A stretch of DNA of 8,374 nucleotides from an uncultured Verrucomicrobiota bacterium (GTDB taxonomy: Bacteria; Verrucomicrobiota; Kiritimatiellia; RFP12; UBA1067), in assembly GCA_945487985.1 (NCBI GenBank), contig CALYTX010000048.1, positions 1 through 8,374 of the forward strand, in the 5' to 3' direction. Numbering within the stretch: the stretch's first letter is position 1; each line of letters starts with the position of its first letter. Below the pieces are notes generated by a model, which worked only from the letters and a program-made list of their open reading frames with translations, was not told the origin of the DNA and did no database searches. Position numbers and translations under genes: made by a program. This document shows, one piece after another, positions 1 to 6,604 of the stretch.

Positions 1-17
1 GACTGACGCAAGTTTAA
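1..17 (+). CDS. rpmH: possible 3' end of rpmH (ribosomal protein L34), partial
   Basis: One reading frame entering the window reads Leu-Thr-Gln-Val and stops at TAA (15-17), eleven bases before rnpA. L34 proteins often end in a basic run followed by Leu-Thr and one or two further residues, and rpmH is the usual gene directly before rnpA. Both points fit, but four codons cannot identify a gene and the other two frames are not excluded. The call rests on gene order more than on sequence. Confidence 0.25.
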
Positions 18-27
18 GGGTTTAAAA

Positions 28-348
28 ATGTCCACGCGCCTCCCCGGGCCGAAGTACAAATCCGTCTTCGACCGGGGACGTTCCATAAAGGGGCGTCTCC
101 TTGTCGCGTGGCGTTTGGATTCGACCGACGCCGACCGCCAGGCCGGCGTTGTTGTTTCCAAGAAAACCTTTCATAACGCGGTCGACCGCAATCGCGCGAA
201 GCGATTGATGCGAGAGGCGTTCAGGCTTTTGGTTGCAGTTGGTGATGCTCCTATTGATGCGGACTGGATATTTGTCGCCCGCGGAAGAATTGCTGGGAGA
301 AATTGCGCCGAGGTGATGAAAGAAATGCGTTGGATCATGAGTCAATGA
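28..348 (+). CDS. rnpA: Ribonuclease P protein component
   Basis: Protein subunit of RNase P. It helps the catalytic RNA bind pre-tRNA and remove the 5' leader in the cytoplasm. The 106-residue product has the family's usual length and basic composition. The signature helix AVDRNRAKRLMREAFR lies at residues 51-66, with the RNR core at 54-56. Near the N-terminus the pattern YKSVFDRGRSIKG (10-22) matches the conserved aromatic-xx-V-xxx-G segment that forms the leader-binding cleft. The ATG at 28 is preceded by AAGGG (16-20) at 7-base spacing, a good ribosome binding site. Its TGA overlaps the ATG of yidD, so the two are probably translationally coupled. The promoter is presumably upstream of rpmH, outside the window. 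The identification is firm from both motif and context. Confidence 0.97.
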   Translation: MSTRLPGPKYKSVFDRGRSIKGRLLVAWRLDSTDADRQAGVVVSKKTFHNAVDRNRAKRLMREAFRLLVAVGDAPIDADWIFVARGRIAGRNCAEVMKEMRWIMSQ

Positions 349-611
349 GCAGGCTGCTCATTTTTTTAGTGCGGGTCTACCAGTGGCTTTTGAGTCCGCT
401 GTTGGGTGGATGTTGCCGATTTGAGCCGACTTGTTCTAACTACATGATTAAGGCGTTGCGTTTGCACGGGGCTGGGAAGGGGTTGCTGCTCGGGACATGG
501 CGGCTGATGCGCTGCCATCCTTTCGGCAAGAGCGGCTACGATCCGGTTCCTCCCAAAGGACGGTGGAAGAACGATTTCAATTGTAGGGCAGATGGTTTTA
601 GAGAAGGTTGA
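345..611 (+). CDS. yidD: Membrane protein insertion efficiency factor YidD
   Basis: Small inner-membrane-associated protein that promotes YidC/Sec-dependent insertion of membrane proteins. The 88-residue product shows the family's hallmarks. An amphipathic/hydrophobic N-terminal helix (about residues 4-20, ending LLSPLLGG) is followed by the Cys-rich signature CCRFEPTCSNY (23-33), and then by GTWRLMRCHPFGKSGYDPVP (50-69) with the conserved R-C-H/N-P-x-x-x-G-G/Y-x-D-P-V-P pattern. I chose the ATG at 345 because its overlap with the rnpA stop (ATGA, 345-348) gives the standard N-terminus. An in-frame TTG at 303 would add 14 residues unlike the family and would lie inside rnpA. There is no strong Shine-Dalgarno, which suits re-initiation after rnpA. 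yidC starts one base after the stop if the ATG at 613 is used. Confidence 0.95.
   Translation: MSRLLIFLVRVYQWLLSPLLGGCCRFEPTCSNYMIKALRLHGAGKGLLLGTWRLMRCHPFGKSGYDPVPPKGRWKNDFNCRADGFREG
601..607 (+). promoter_or_regulatory. Shine-Dalgarno favouring the yidC ATG at 613
   Basis: GAGAAGG sits 5 bases before the ATG at 613, within the last codons of yidD. The alternative ATG at 592 has only a weak AGGG (584-587) 4 bases upstream, so the shorter yidC is preferred. Confidence 0.5.
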
Positions 612-612
612 G

Positions 613-2364
613 ATGAATACGAAAGAGAAAATTATAGTGTTTCTGCTAGTGCTGGGGCTGATTGCAAGCTTTTGGTACGGGCGCGGTCAAAAGCCGTCTG
701 TGTCTGGTCGCGAGCGCGTTCCCGCTTCTGCGGCAAAGCCTTTGTCAGCATCCGTCGATGCCAATCGCGCCGCATCCACTTCAACGCCGGCCTCTTGTCC
801 ATCGTCTACGGCGTCCGCGATTGAAGCGCCGCGCGCGCCTGAACGGAAGGTGGTGCTTGAGAACGATTTGCTAAAGTTGGAATTAAGTAGTCGCGGCGCG
901 GTCGTAAAACGCGCCACGCTGAAGGACTATGCGCGCAACATCGGCGCTGTTTCGGAGGAAAACCCCGCGATAGTGTTCGATTTTTCCTCGTCGCCGCTGG
1001 GGACGATTGAAGGTATTCCCGGCTTGGCTGCGGATGCCGATTACGAGGTTGAGTCGTCCGCCTCCAATGCGGTGGTGTTCGTCAACGGCAAACTCAAGCG
1101 TACCTATCGTCTTGAAGGCGGCTACCGGCTTGCGCTCAAGGAGGATTTCGCGGCGGACGTGTCCGCGCCCAATCATCTTTCGATCGGCGCCATTGCCATG
1201 GGGGCGAGCAAGAACGACGTTCTTTCCATTGACAGCTGGCAGGTTGATTCCAAAGGCGGCAAGGCCATCCATCACGGAGAAGGCGATTCTCCGTTCAAGC
1301 CTTTTCTTGCGACCGGAGCCGGTGGCTGCAGTGGCGCGCCCAACGCGGCTGGGATGCCGGCGGTAGCCAAGGCGTTTTGTCCCGGCGCGCAGAAATATGT
1401 TGCGCTCAAGAACCGTTTCTTCGTGACGGCGCTTGCCAATTCGACGGCGTCGAACTCGGGGTTTGAGGCGAGTATCGCGCGTGATGTCAACAGCCAGCTC
1501 TATCGTCCCGAGAGCGTTTCGGCGAAAGTAGCCTTCACCGATTCGTCGTCGCGCGAGAGCCTTTTCTACATTGGGCCGAAAAAGCAGTCTCTCTTGTGGG
1601 ATTTGGGGATGAAGGATGTGATGGAGTTCGGCATGTGGCGGGTTATATGTTATCCGCTGGTGTGGATTCTCAATCTATTCAATAGCTGGATTCCCAACTA
1701 TGGGGTTGCTATTATTCTTTTGACCGTGTTCGTGCGGTTGTTGTTCTGGCCGCTTACGCATAAGTCGACTGTAGGCATGAAGAAGATGCAGGAACTGCAG
1801 CCGAAGATGAAGGCGATACAGGAGAAGTTCAAGGACAACCCCCAGCGTATGCAGCAGGAGACTTTTGCGCTCTACCGCGAGGCGAAGGTGAATCCCCTGA
1901 GTTCGTGCCTGCCGATGCTCATCCAGATTCCGGTGTTCATTGCGCTGTTCAATGTGCTGCGATCGGCGGTAGAACTTCGCTATGCGGGCTTTCTTTGGAT
2001 TGCCGATCTTTCCGAACCGGAGGCTCTTTTTGCCGGTGTCTTTCCGTTCGGCGGACTCAATATTCTGCCGATATTAATGGCCGTCACAACGGCTTTGCAG
2101 AGCTATTTTACCCCGTCCGCAGGTGATCGCAGCCAGCAGCGCATGATGATGGTGATGATGCCGCTGATGATGCTCTTTATGTTCTATTCTTTCCCGTCGG
2201 CGCTGTCGCTGTACTGGTTCATGTCCAATCTCTTCTCGATTGCTCAGATGTGGCTAATCCGCCGTCAGACGGCCGCAAAACAGTCTGCTGCCGGGGCGAT
2301 TGTTTCGCCAGACGATGTCATTGATCCGCCGGTGACGCGGCAAATGCGCCGCCATCACAGTTGA
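613..2364 (+). CDS. yidC: Membrane protein insertase YidC
   Basis: Inner-membrane insertase (YidC/Oxa1/Alb3 family) that inserts and folds membrane proteins alone or with SecYEG. The 583-residue product has the Gram-negative layout: an N-terminal membrane helix (residues 7-22), a low-complexity Ala/Ser/Pro linker, a large periplasmic domain (about 75-325), then the conserved five-helix core. The core contains VRLLFWPLTHKS with the conserved groove arginine at R375, the cytoplasmic coiled hairpin (MKKMQELQPKMKAIQEKF), KVNPLSSCLPMLIQIPVFIALF, and the Met-rich TM4-5 region ending in a Ser-Leu-Tyr-Trp segment and a basic tail (RQMRRHHS). I prefer the ATG at 613: GAGAAGG (601-607) sits 5 bases upstream and translation begins right after the yidD stop. 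The ATG at 592 would add 7 residues and overlap yidD by 20 bases. Both are viable. The periplasmic domain carries an unusual Gly/Ala-rich stretch with two cysteines (C239, C256). The gene after yidC, often jag or mnmE, is missing because the next cluster is convergent. Confidence 0.96.
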   Translation: MNTKEKIIVFLLVLGLIASFWYGRGQKPSVSGRERVPASAAKPLSASVDANRAASTSTPASCPSSTASAIEAPRAPERKVVLENDLLKLELSSRGAVVKRATLKDYARNIGAVSEENPAIVFDFSSSPLGTIEGIPGLAADADYEVESSASNAVVFVNGKLKRTYRLEGGYRLALKEDFAADVSAPNHLSIGAIAMGASKNDVLSIDSWQVDSKGGKAIHHGEGDSPFKPFLATGAGGCSGAPNAAGMPAVAKAFCPGAQKYVALKNRFFVTALANSTASNSGFEASIARDVNSQLYRPESVSAKVAFTDSSSRESLFYIGPKKQSLLWDLGMKDVMEFGMWRVICYPLVWILNLFNSWIPNYGVAIILLTVFVRLLFWPLTHKSTVGMKKMQELQPKMKAIQEKFKDNPQRMQQETFALYREAKVNPLSSCLPMLIQIPVFIALFNVLRSAVELRYAGFLWIADLSEPEALFAGVFPFGGLNILPILMAVTTALQSYFTPSAGDRSQQRMMMVMMPLMMLFMFYSFPSALSLYWFMSNLFSIAQMWLIRRQTAAKQSAAGAIVSPDDVIDPPVTRQMRRHHS

Positions 2365-2407
2365 CGAAAGCCGAAGCCTTCGTCCGCCCAAATTTCGCGT
2401 GATCGCG
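2363..2407. terminator. convergent junction with weak candidate terminator hairpins
   Basis: The 47 bases between the yidC and kinase stops must separate two convergent operons. Two short inverted repeats are visible. GACGAA (2363-2368) pairs with TTCGTC (2379-2384) around a 10-base loop, and CGCG (2396-2399) pairs with CGCG (2404-2407) around a 4-base loop. Neither is followed by a clear U-tract on either strand, so a classical intrinsic terminator is not well supported. Rho-dependent termination or read-through are equally possible. Confidence 0.22.
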
Positions 2408-2411
2408 GTGA

Positions 2412-3311
2412 TTAATGTTCGAGTTTGAGCGACGAGATCCCGTCGGTGGCGCGTGGGCGGAAGCTCAGGCCTTGTTCGATGTCAAGGCAGAGTTTTAGCA
2501 CATCGCTCCAGGTTGGGATGCGCAAGTCGCGATCCTTGACGAGCATCGCTTCGAGAAGTTGGCAAAAACCTTCCGAGATTGAAGGGCGGTAAAGGCGGGG
2601 ATCTTTGCCTTGGCAGTCCTGGCCGCAGTGCGCGCGCATCATCTCTTCGCTGTCGAGCCCCGGGAACAGCACCCGCCCTGTGGATAGATGATAGAGCGAG
2701 GCGGCCAGCGAATAGATGTCGGCGCGGCAATCAGGCTCCAAGTCGCCGTAAACTTGCTCGGGCGAAATGTAGGCAGGCGTCCCCATTACATGCTCGGGAA
2801 CGTCTTGGCGTCCGTCCTTGCGATACATGAAGGTGTGGCACAGCCCCAGATCGGTGAGCTTGACGACGCCATCGGTGTTGATCATTATGTTTTCGGGTTT
2901 GATGTCGCAATGGACAACTCCGTGATGGTTCCACGCATAATCCAGGGCGGTAGCCACCGATTCGCAGATGAGCAGACAGTCGGTTTCCTGTAGATGCTGT
3001 TTGCGTGAAAGCAGGGAGCCGAAGTTGTAGCCGTCCACATACTCCATAATGTAGTACCAGATATCCTTGAAATTGCACAACTGGTAGCTTTTGACAATTC
3101 CCTGATGGTTGATTTGCTCCATCGCGCGCTCTTCGGCCTTGAACAGCGTGAGATCTTCTTTATTGGCGGTCAATTCCGAATTGAGAATTTTTACGGCAAC
3201 AATTTCGTTGCGGACTTCGTCGAGGGCTTTCCATACCGTCGACATGCCGCCGATGCCGACTTTTTCGATAATCCTAATGTTGGGTAGCGTGGGTGCGTAT
3301 TGCATTGTCAT
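2412..3311 (-). CDS. Cytosolic Ser/Thr protein kinase, PknB-like, non-RD
   Basis: Hanks-type Ser/Thr protein kinase that transfers ATP phosphate to protein Ser/Thr. In the 299-residue product the kinase domain fills residues 12-285. The Gly-loop is GIGGMSTV (19-26), the ATP-anchoring lysine is K41 in VAVKIL, and the helix-C glutamate is probably E61. The catalytic loop is HCDIKPEN (134-141) with D136, K138 and N141. The Mg-binding motif is DLG (154-156), and the P+1/APE region is GTPAYISPEQ (177-186). All catalytic residues are present, but the usual arginine of HRD is Cys and DFG is DLG. There is no transmembrane helix or PASTA-type sensor, so it should be soluble. It is the last gene of the operon. 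The ATG at 3311 overlaps the preceding TGA by one base (TGATG) with GGGGG (3316-3320) just upstream. An in-frame ATG at 3305 is an alternative, and the open frame extending to 3353 lies inside the previous gene. The partner and substrate are unknown; the adjacent Cys-repeat protein is a candidate. Confidence 0.9.
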   Translation of the reverse strand: MTMQYAPTLPNIRIIEKVGIGGMSTVWKALDEVRNEIVAVKILNSELTANKEDLTLFKAEERAMEQINHQGIVKSYQLCNFKDIWYYIMEYVDGYNFGSLLSRKQHLQETDCLLICESVATALDYAWNHHGVVHCDIKPENIMINTDGVVKLTDLGLCHTFMYRKDGRQDVPEHVMGTPAYISPEQVYGDLEPDCRADIYSLAASLYHLSTGRVLFPGLDSEEMMRAHCGQDCQGKDPRLYRPSISEGFCQLLEAMLVKDRDLRIPTWSDVLKLCLDIEQGLSFRPRATDGISSLKLEH

Positions 3312-4117
3312 CAATCCCCCGCCTTTTCCCGTTTTATGCCCAGTCCTTTGCATTTATTGCACGGCGAAGCTTTGCGGCCGTCGCATTCTGGGCAGAGGAT
3401 CAATTTCGCGCCGTTGCAGACTGGGCAGAGCAGCACGGTGGTTTTTGTTTCCTTGAAACTTTTCGATCGCGAAGAAGAACTGCGCAGCGAACGGTTGCTG
3501 CTATAAGCGCTATTACCGAATCCGCCGGAACTGCGACGCGTTCTCTCGGTCGTTGTTTTCGTCACGAGAAAGCCGCCTTTGCATTCATTCTCGGGGCAAG
3601 GCAGAAAGCCGTTGCCGCTGCATTTTTTACAACTCTCGATTCCCGACCAATGGCATTTCGGACAAGGCTTGCCGAAGGCCTCCTTGATGAGTTTTGTCTT
3701 TTCTTTGTCGAGCGTATCGTAGTCCTCGTTGCCGACGAACGCCTCTCCGACGGAGATGTCGCCTTTGCCGCGGTGCGCCGAAACGAACTTTTCGTGGTCG
3801 CGGGCGATTGCCATTTCGATGTCCTCTGGGTCGACAAACGCGAAGAATTGTCCTCTGCCCTTGCACAGAGGGCATTTGGTCTGCTTCTTTGTGGGGCTTC
3901 CAAGGCGTCCGGCGTTTTGTCCGAAATCAGGCTCTTTGAGCACAATGACGCACTTGCCTTTACAGCAGGGACATGGCTTGGAGGTAGTTAGCGTCGGTTT
4001 CTCGATACTGACCCGCGCGCCCGGTTCGGGCGGGTGGATGATAAAATTGGCCGCCTGGTTGCGTGCTTCGAAGAAGGGGAGGAACGAGATAGCCAGCAAT
4101 AGTGATATTACACTCAT
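3311..4117 (-). CDS. Cys-rich protein with DnaJ-type CXXCXGXG zinc-ribbon repeats and putative N-terminal signal
   Basis: I do not recognise this as a named protein. The 268 residues contain 18 cysteines, almost all in CXXC pairs like the zinc-finger region of DnaJ: CPCCKGKC (49-56), CPLCKGRG (82-89), CPKCHWSG (152-159), CKKCSGNG (163-170), CPENECKGG (174-182), CPVCNGAK (231-238), CPECDGRK (242-249) and CNKCKGLG (253-260). Two such knuckles per zinc would give about four sites. There is no J-domain, so it is not a DnaJ chaperone. A hydrophobic stretch (residues 3-16, then FFEA) may be a signal peptide or anchor, but it lacks the usual basic n-region. A charged middle segment (about 92-148) and a Ser/Arg-rich linker (192-220) separate the Cys clusters. 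The ATG at 4117 overlaps the regulator stop (ATGA) with GGGGG 5 bases upstream. Possible roles are a metal/redox sensor, a protein-binding scaffold, or a substrate of the downstream kinase. All are inference. Confidence 0.82.
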   Translation of the reverse strand: MSVISLLLAISFLPFFEARNQAANFIIHPPEPGARVSIEKPTLTTSKPCPCCKGKCVIVLKEPDFGQNAGRLGSPTKKQTKCPLCKGRGQFFAFVDPEDIEMAIARDHEKFVSAHRGKGDISVGEAFVGNEDYDTLDKEKTKLIKEAFGKPCPKCHWSGIESCKKCSGNGFLPCPENECKGGFLVTKTTTERTRRSSGGFGNSAYSSNRSLRSSSSRSKSFKETKTTVLLCPVCNGAKLILCPECDGRKASPCNKCKGLGIKREKAGD

Positions 4118-5541
4118 TTAATCCCCCAGGCATTGAGCTTGCGATGGATAGTGCGGCGCGAGATTCCGAGTTTGGCGGCCGCTTTTGACTTGTTGCCGCC
4201 GCATTCTGCCAGCGCGGAAAGGATTGCTGCGCGTTCGCTGTCGGCCAAAGTCGAAGCCGCGACTGTCATTGGCTCCGGGGACGGGGAAGCGGCCGGCGCG
4301 CGCTCCAGTGTCTGCGCGCATGGCATATCCGTCCGCGCCGACAGAATTGGCAGTGGCGGCCGGCCGGCGCGGATTTCTTCGGGGACATCGTCGAGCGTCA
4401 GGGTAGGGCCGCTGGACAGCACGACCATCTTTTCGATCGCGTTGCGTAGCTGCCGCACGTTGCCCGGCCAGTCGTACGCTTCGAGCGCTTTCATGGCGGC
4501 TTCGTCGAATTCCTTTGCAGCGCAACCGCATTGCTTGGCGAACTGGCGCAGGAACTTCGTGGCGATGGGCCGGATGTCTTCGGGGTGGTCTTTCAGCGCG
4601 GGCATCCTCAGGTCGATGACATTCAGCCGGTAGTAGAGGTCTTCGCGGAATTTCCCTTCGGCCACAAGTTTGGCGAGGTTGCGATTGGTGGCTGAAATGA
4701 GGCGGAAATCGGATTTGCGAATTTTGCTCTCGCCAACGCGCTGGAACGATTTCGTCTCGAGCACCCTCAAAAGCTTGACCTGGATATTCTGGTCGATCTC
4801 GCCGATTTCGTCCAGAAAAAGCGTCCCCCCGTCGGCCGTTTCAAAACAGCCGGCGCGATCGGCAATCGAGTCGGTGTAGGCGCCTTTCACCGATCCAAAG
4901 AGCTCTGTCTCGAGCAACGATGGCGCGAGCGAGGAGCATTCGAGGGCGACGAACGGACCGTTTGCTCGCTGGGAGGCGTCGTGCAACGCGCGCGCGGCGA
5001 GTTCTTTCCCCGAACCGCTTGGGCCTTCGATGAGCACACTAGCGTTGGAGGGGGCTACCTTGTCGATGAGCGCATACACGCGCCGCATCGTTTCAGAGTT
5101 CCCAGTGAACGAGCCTGGCGTTTTTGAGGGGACGTGGTCGTCGGCATTTTCTTCGAGCGAACGCCGCAGCGCCGCTTTCTCCAACGCCTTGGCGATGCGC
5201 AGTTCAAGGCTGGCGATGTTGGTTATGGGCTTGGTGATGAAATCGTCGGCGCCTTCTTTCATTGCCTCGACAGCGAGATCGATTTCGCCGAAGGCAGTAA
5301 TCAGAATTGCGGCCAAGGCGGGATTGGCCGATTTGGCTTCGCGAATCAGTTCGACGCCGTTCTTGCCCGGCATTTTGTAGTCGGTGAGCAGAAGCATCAG
5401 ATCGGGCGTGGCGACGATAATTTGCTGAGCCTCGGTGGCGTCGGCAGCCGTGAGGCATTCGTATTTCGCCGAAAGCATTCGCGCCATTACATCGCGAGTC
5501 GGCCGTTCGTCGTCGGCAATCAGAATTTTCGGTTTGGCCAT
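4114..5541 (-). CDS. NtrC-family sigma-54-dependent response regulator
   Basis: DNA-binding enhancer protein, activated by phosphorylation, that drives open-complex formation by sigma-54 RNA polymerase. The 475 residues have the full three-domain layout. The receiver spans residues 4-120, with acidic pocket D10/D11, phosphoacceptor D54, T82 and K104. The AAA+ domain spans about 145-380, with Walker A GPSGSGKE (173-180), Walker B TLFLDE (240-245), sensor SATNRN (283-288) and FREDLYYRLNV with the arginine-finger region. A Pro/Ala-rich linker leads to a Fis-type helix-turn-helix at about 433-475 (GNKSKAAAKLGISRRTIHRK). The sigma-54-contacting loop, GAFTGA in most members, reads GAYTDS (220-225). 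The ATG at 5541 lies 4 bases after the histidine kinase stop and has no clear Shine-Dalgarno, so coupling is likely. The upstream kinase is almost certainly its partner. Target genes cannot be read from the window, and no -24/-12 promoter was found in the few intergenic bases. Confidence 0.95.
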   Translation of the reverse strand: MAKPKILIADDERPTRDVMARMLSAKYECLTAADATEAQQIIVATPDLMLLLTDYKMPGKNGVELIREAKSANPALAAILITAFGEIDLAVEAMKEGADDFITKPITNIASLELRIAKALEKAALRRSLEENADDHVPSKTPGSFTGNSETMRRVYALIDKVAPSNASVLIEGPSGSGKELAARALHDASQRANGPFVALECSSLAPSLLETELFGSVKGAYTDSIADRAGCFETADGGTLFLDEIGEIDQNIQVKLLRVLETKSFQRVGESKIRKSDFRLISATNRNLAKLVAEGKFREDLYYRLNVIDLRMPALKDHPEDIRPIATKFLRQFAKQCGCAAKEFDEAAMKALEAYDWPGNVRQLRNAIEKMVVLSSGPTLTLDDVPEEIRAGRPPLPILSARTDMPCAQTLERAPAASPSPEPMTVAASTLADSERAAILSALAECGGNKSKAAAKLGISRRTIHRKLNAWGIK

Positions 5542-5545
5542 GGCT

Positions 5546-6604
5546 TCAGTTTAGGGCTCTTATGCGTTTTTCCAACCGTGGGATGCGCAGCGTGAAGGTG
5601 GTTCCCGCGCCGATTCCCGATTCGACGGCTATCGTGCCGCCGTGGTCGCGCACCAGCCGGGCGGTGACCATCAGCCCCAGCCCCGTGCCGTGCTCCTTCG
5701 AAGTTCGGTAGGGTTCAAAAAGATGGGACACTTGTTCTGGCGACATGCCCAGACCCGAGTCTTTGATGGCTACGAGCACATCGTTGTCATCATAGGTTAT
5801 TTTGATGCCGATTTCCCCGCCGTCGCGAATCGCCTCGAGCGAATTCTTGAGCAGATTGAAAAATACCTGCTCCATCTGCGCAACGTCGATGGCCGTGGAG
5901 GGCAATGTGCGCTGGACATCTACCGTAACGGTGATGCGGTGTTCTTCGAACTGGGCCTTGAGCGCGGAAAGGCAATTGGTCAGCGGAATCGTGATTGCCG
6001 CAGGCACGAGGTTGGGGCGCGAGGGTCTAAGCGCCGATAGAAAACCCTTTAGAATTCCGGTGAGCCGGTCGATTTGGTGGCGGCTGGCGCGTATGATTTT
6101 GGAGGCATCGGGAGGGTTCGTCTCGAGCAACTGTAGATTGAGTGAAAGCGCGTTGAGCGGGTTGCCGATTTCGTGCGCCACGCCAGAGGCGAGATCGCGC
6201 ACGGCGTTGAACGCCCCAGCCTGCAGTTCCTCTTCGGAGCGGACCTTCTCGGCGGTGATGTCGCGGATGTATACTAACGTCTGCCTCTCGAGGGGAACGG
6301 TCTGAATCTCCAGGACGCGCGATTCGGGATAACTAATCGAGATTTCGCGCTTGGACGATTTGCCGCATGGTAGGCCCATTTCCCCAATGGCGTCGGCCGG
6401 TTCCATGCCCAGAAGCGATTTTGCCGCGGGGTTGGACTTTTCAACCGCGCCGGTTTCATCCACAAGCACGATTCCTAACGTGATCGTGCGGAAGAGGGTG
6501 TCGAGCGCCAGTGCCTCGCCGGACAAAATTTCGTACTGTTCGCGAAGCTGGTTCGCGTCCAGTTTGCCGATGCGGCGTCTTACACCTTTGAAATAGTCTT
6601 TCAC
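5546..6604 (-). CDS. Soluble PAS-domain sensor histidine kinase, NtrB-like
   Basis: Two-component sensor that autophosphorylates on His and passes phosphate to the regulator encoded next. The 352-residue product has no membrane helix, so it should sense a cytoplasmic signal. A short N-terminal helical region is followed by a PAS-like fold (about 32-118, ending in the typical YIRDITAEK). The dimerisation/phosphoacceptor helix has H144 in VAHEIGNPLNAL. The ATPase has the N-box FFNLLKNSLEAI (248-259), G1 DSGLGM (282-287), the F-box LFEPYRTSK (295-303), and G2 GTGLGL (306-311). This order and the HEIGNPL H-box are those of NtrB/AtoS-type kinases that partner NtrC regulators. It starts with GTG at 6604, overlapping the hisC stop (GTGA, 6601-6604), with a strong GGGGAG (6610-6615) 5 bases upstream. 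I see no PAS residues that indicate haem or flavin, so the ligand is unknown. Confidence 0.94.
   Translation of the reverse strand: MKDYFKGVRRRIGKLDANQLREQYEILSGEALALDTLFRTITLGIVLVDETGAVEKSNPAAKSLLGMEPADAIGEMGLPCGKSSKREISISYPESRVLEIQTVPLERQTLVYIRDITAEKVRSEEELQAGAFNAVRDLASGVAHEIGNPLNALSLNLQLLETNPPDASKIIRASRHQIDRLTGILKGFLSALRPSRPNLVPAAITIPLTNCLSALKAQFEEHRITVTVDVQRTLPSTAIDVAQMEQVFFNLLKNSLEAIRDGGEIGIKITYDDNDVLVAIKDSGLGMSPEQVSHLFEPYRTSKEHGTGLGLMVTARLVRDHGGTIAVESGIGAGTTFTLRIPRLEKRIRALN

Noticed and set aside
303..344. TTG start for yidD at 303
   Set aside because: It adds 14 charged residues absent from YidD proteins and lies inside rnpA; the ATG at 345 gives the standard N-terminus.
2137..2193. 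Run of methionine codons in yidC (RMMMVMMPLMMLFMF)
   Set aside because: It looked like a repeat, but Met-rich TM4-5 segments are common in YidC and contribute to its hydrophobic slide.
3293..3991. 232-codon open frame on the plus strand opposite the Cys-repeat gene
   Set aside because: It is antisense to a gene with clear repeated Cys motifs and coupled junctions; its product shows no recognisable motif and is Phe/Ala/Arg-biased, as expected of a GC-rich complement frame.
4133..4633. 166-codon open frame on the plus strand opposite the response regulator
   Set aside because: It lies entirely within the strongly identified NtrC-type gene, has low-complexity Ser/Ala/Arg composition, and has no operon logic.
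5134..5595. 153-codon plus-strand frame spanning the kinase/regulator junction
   Set aside because: It is antisense to two confident genes and its translation has no domain-like features.
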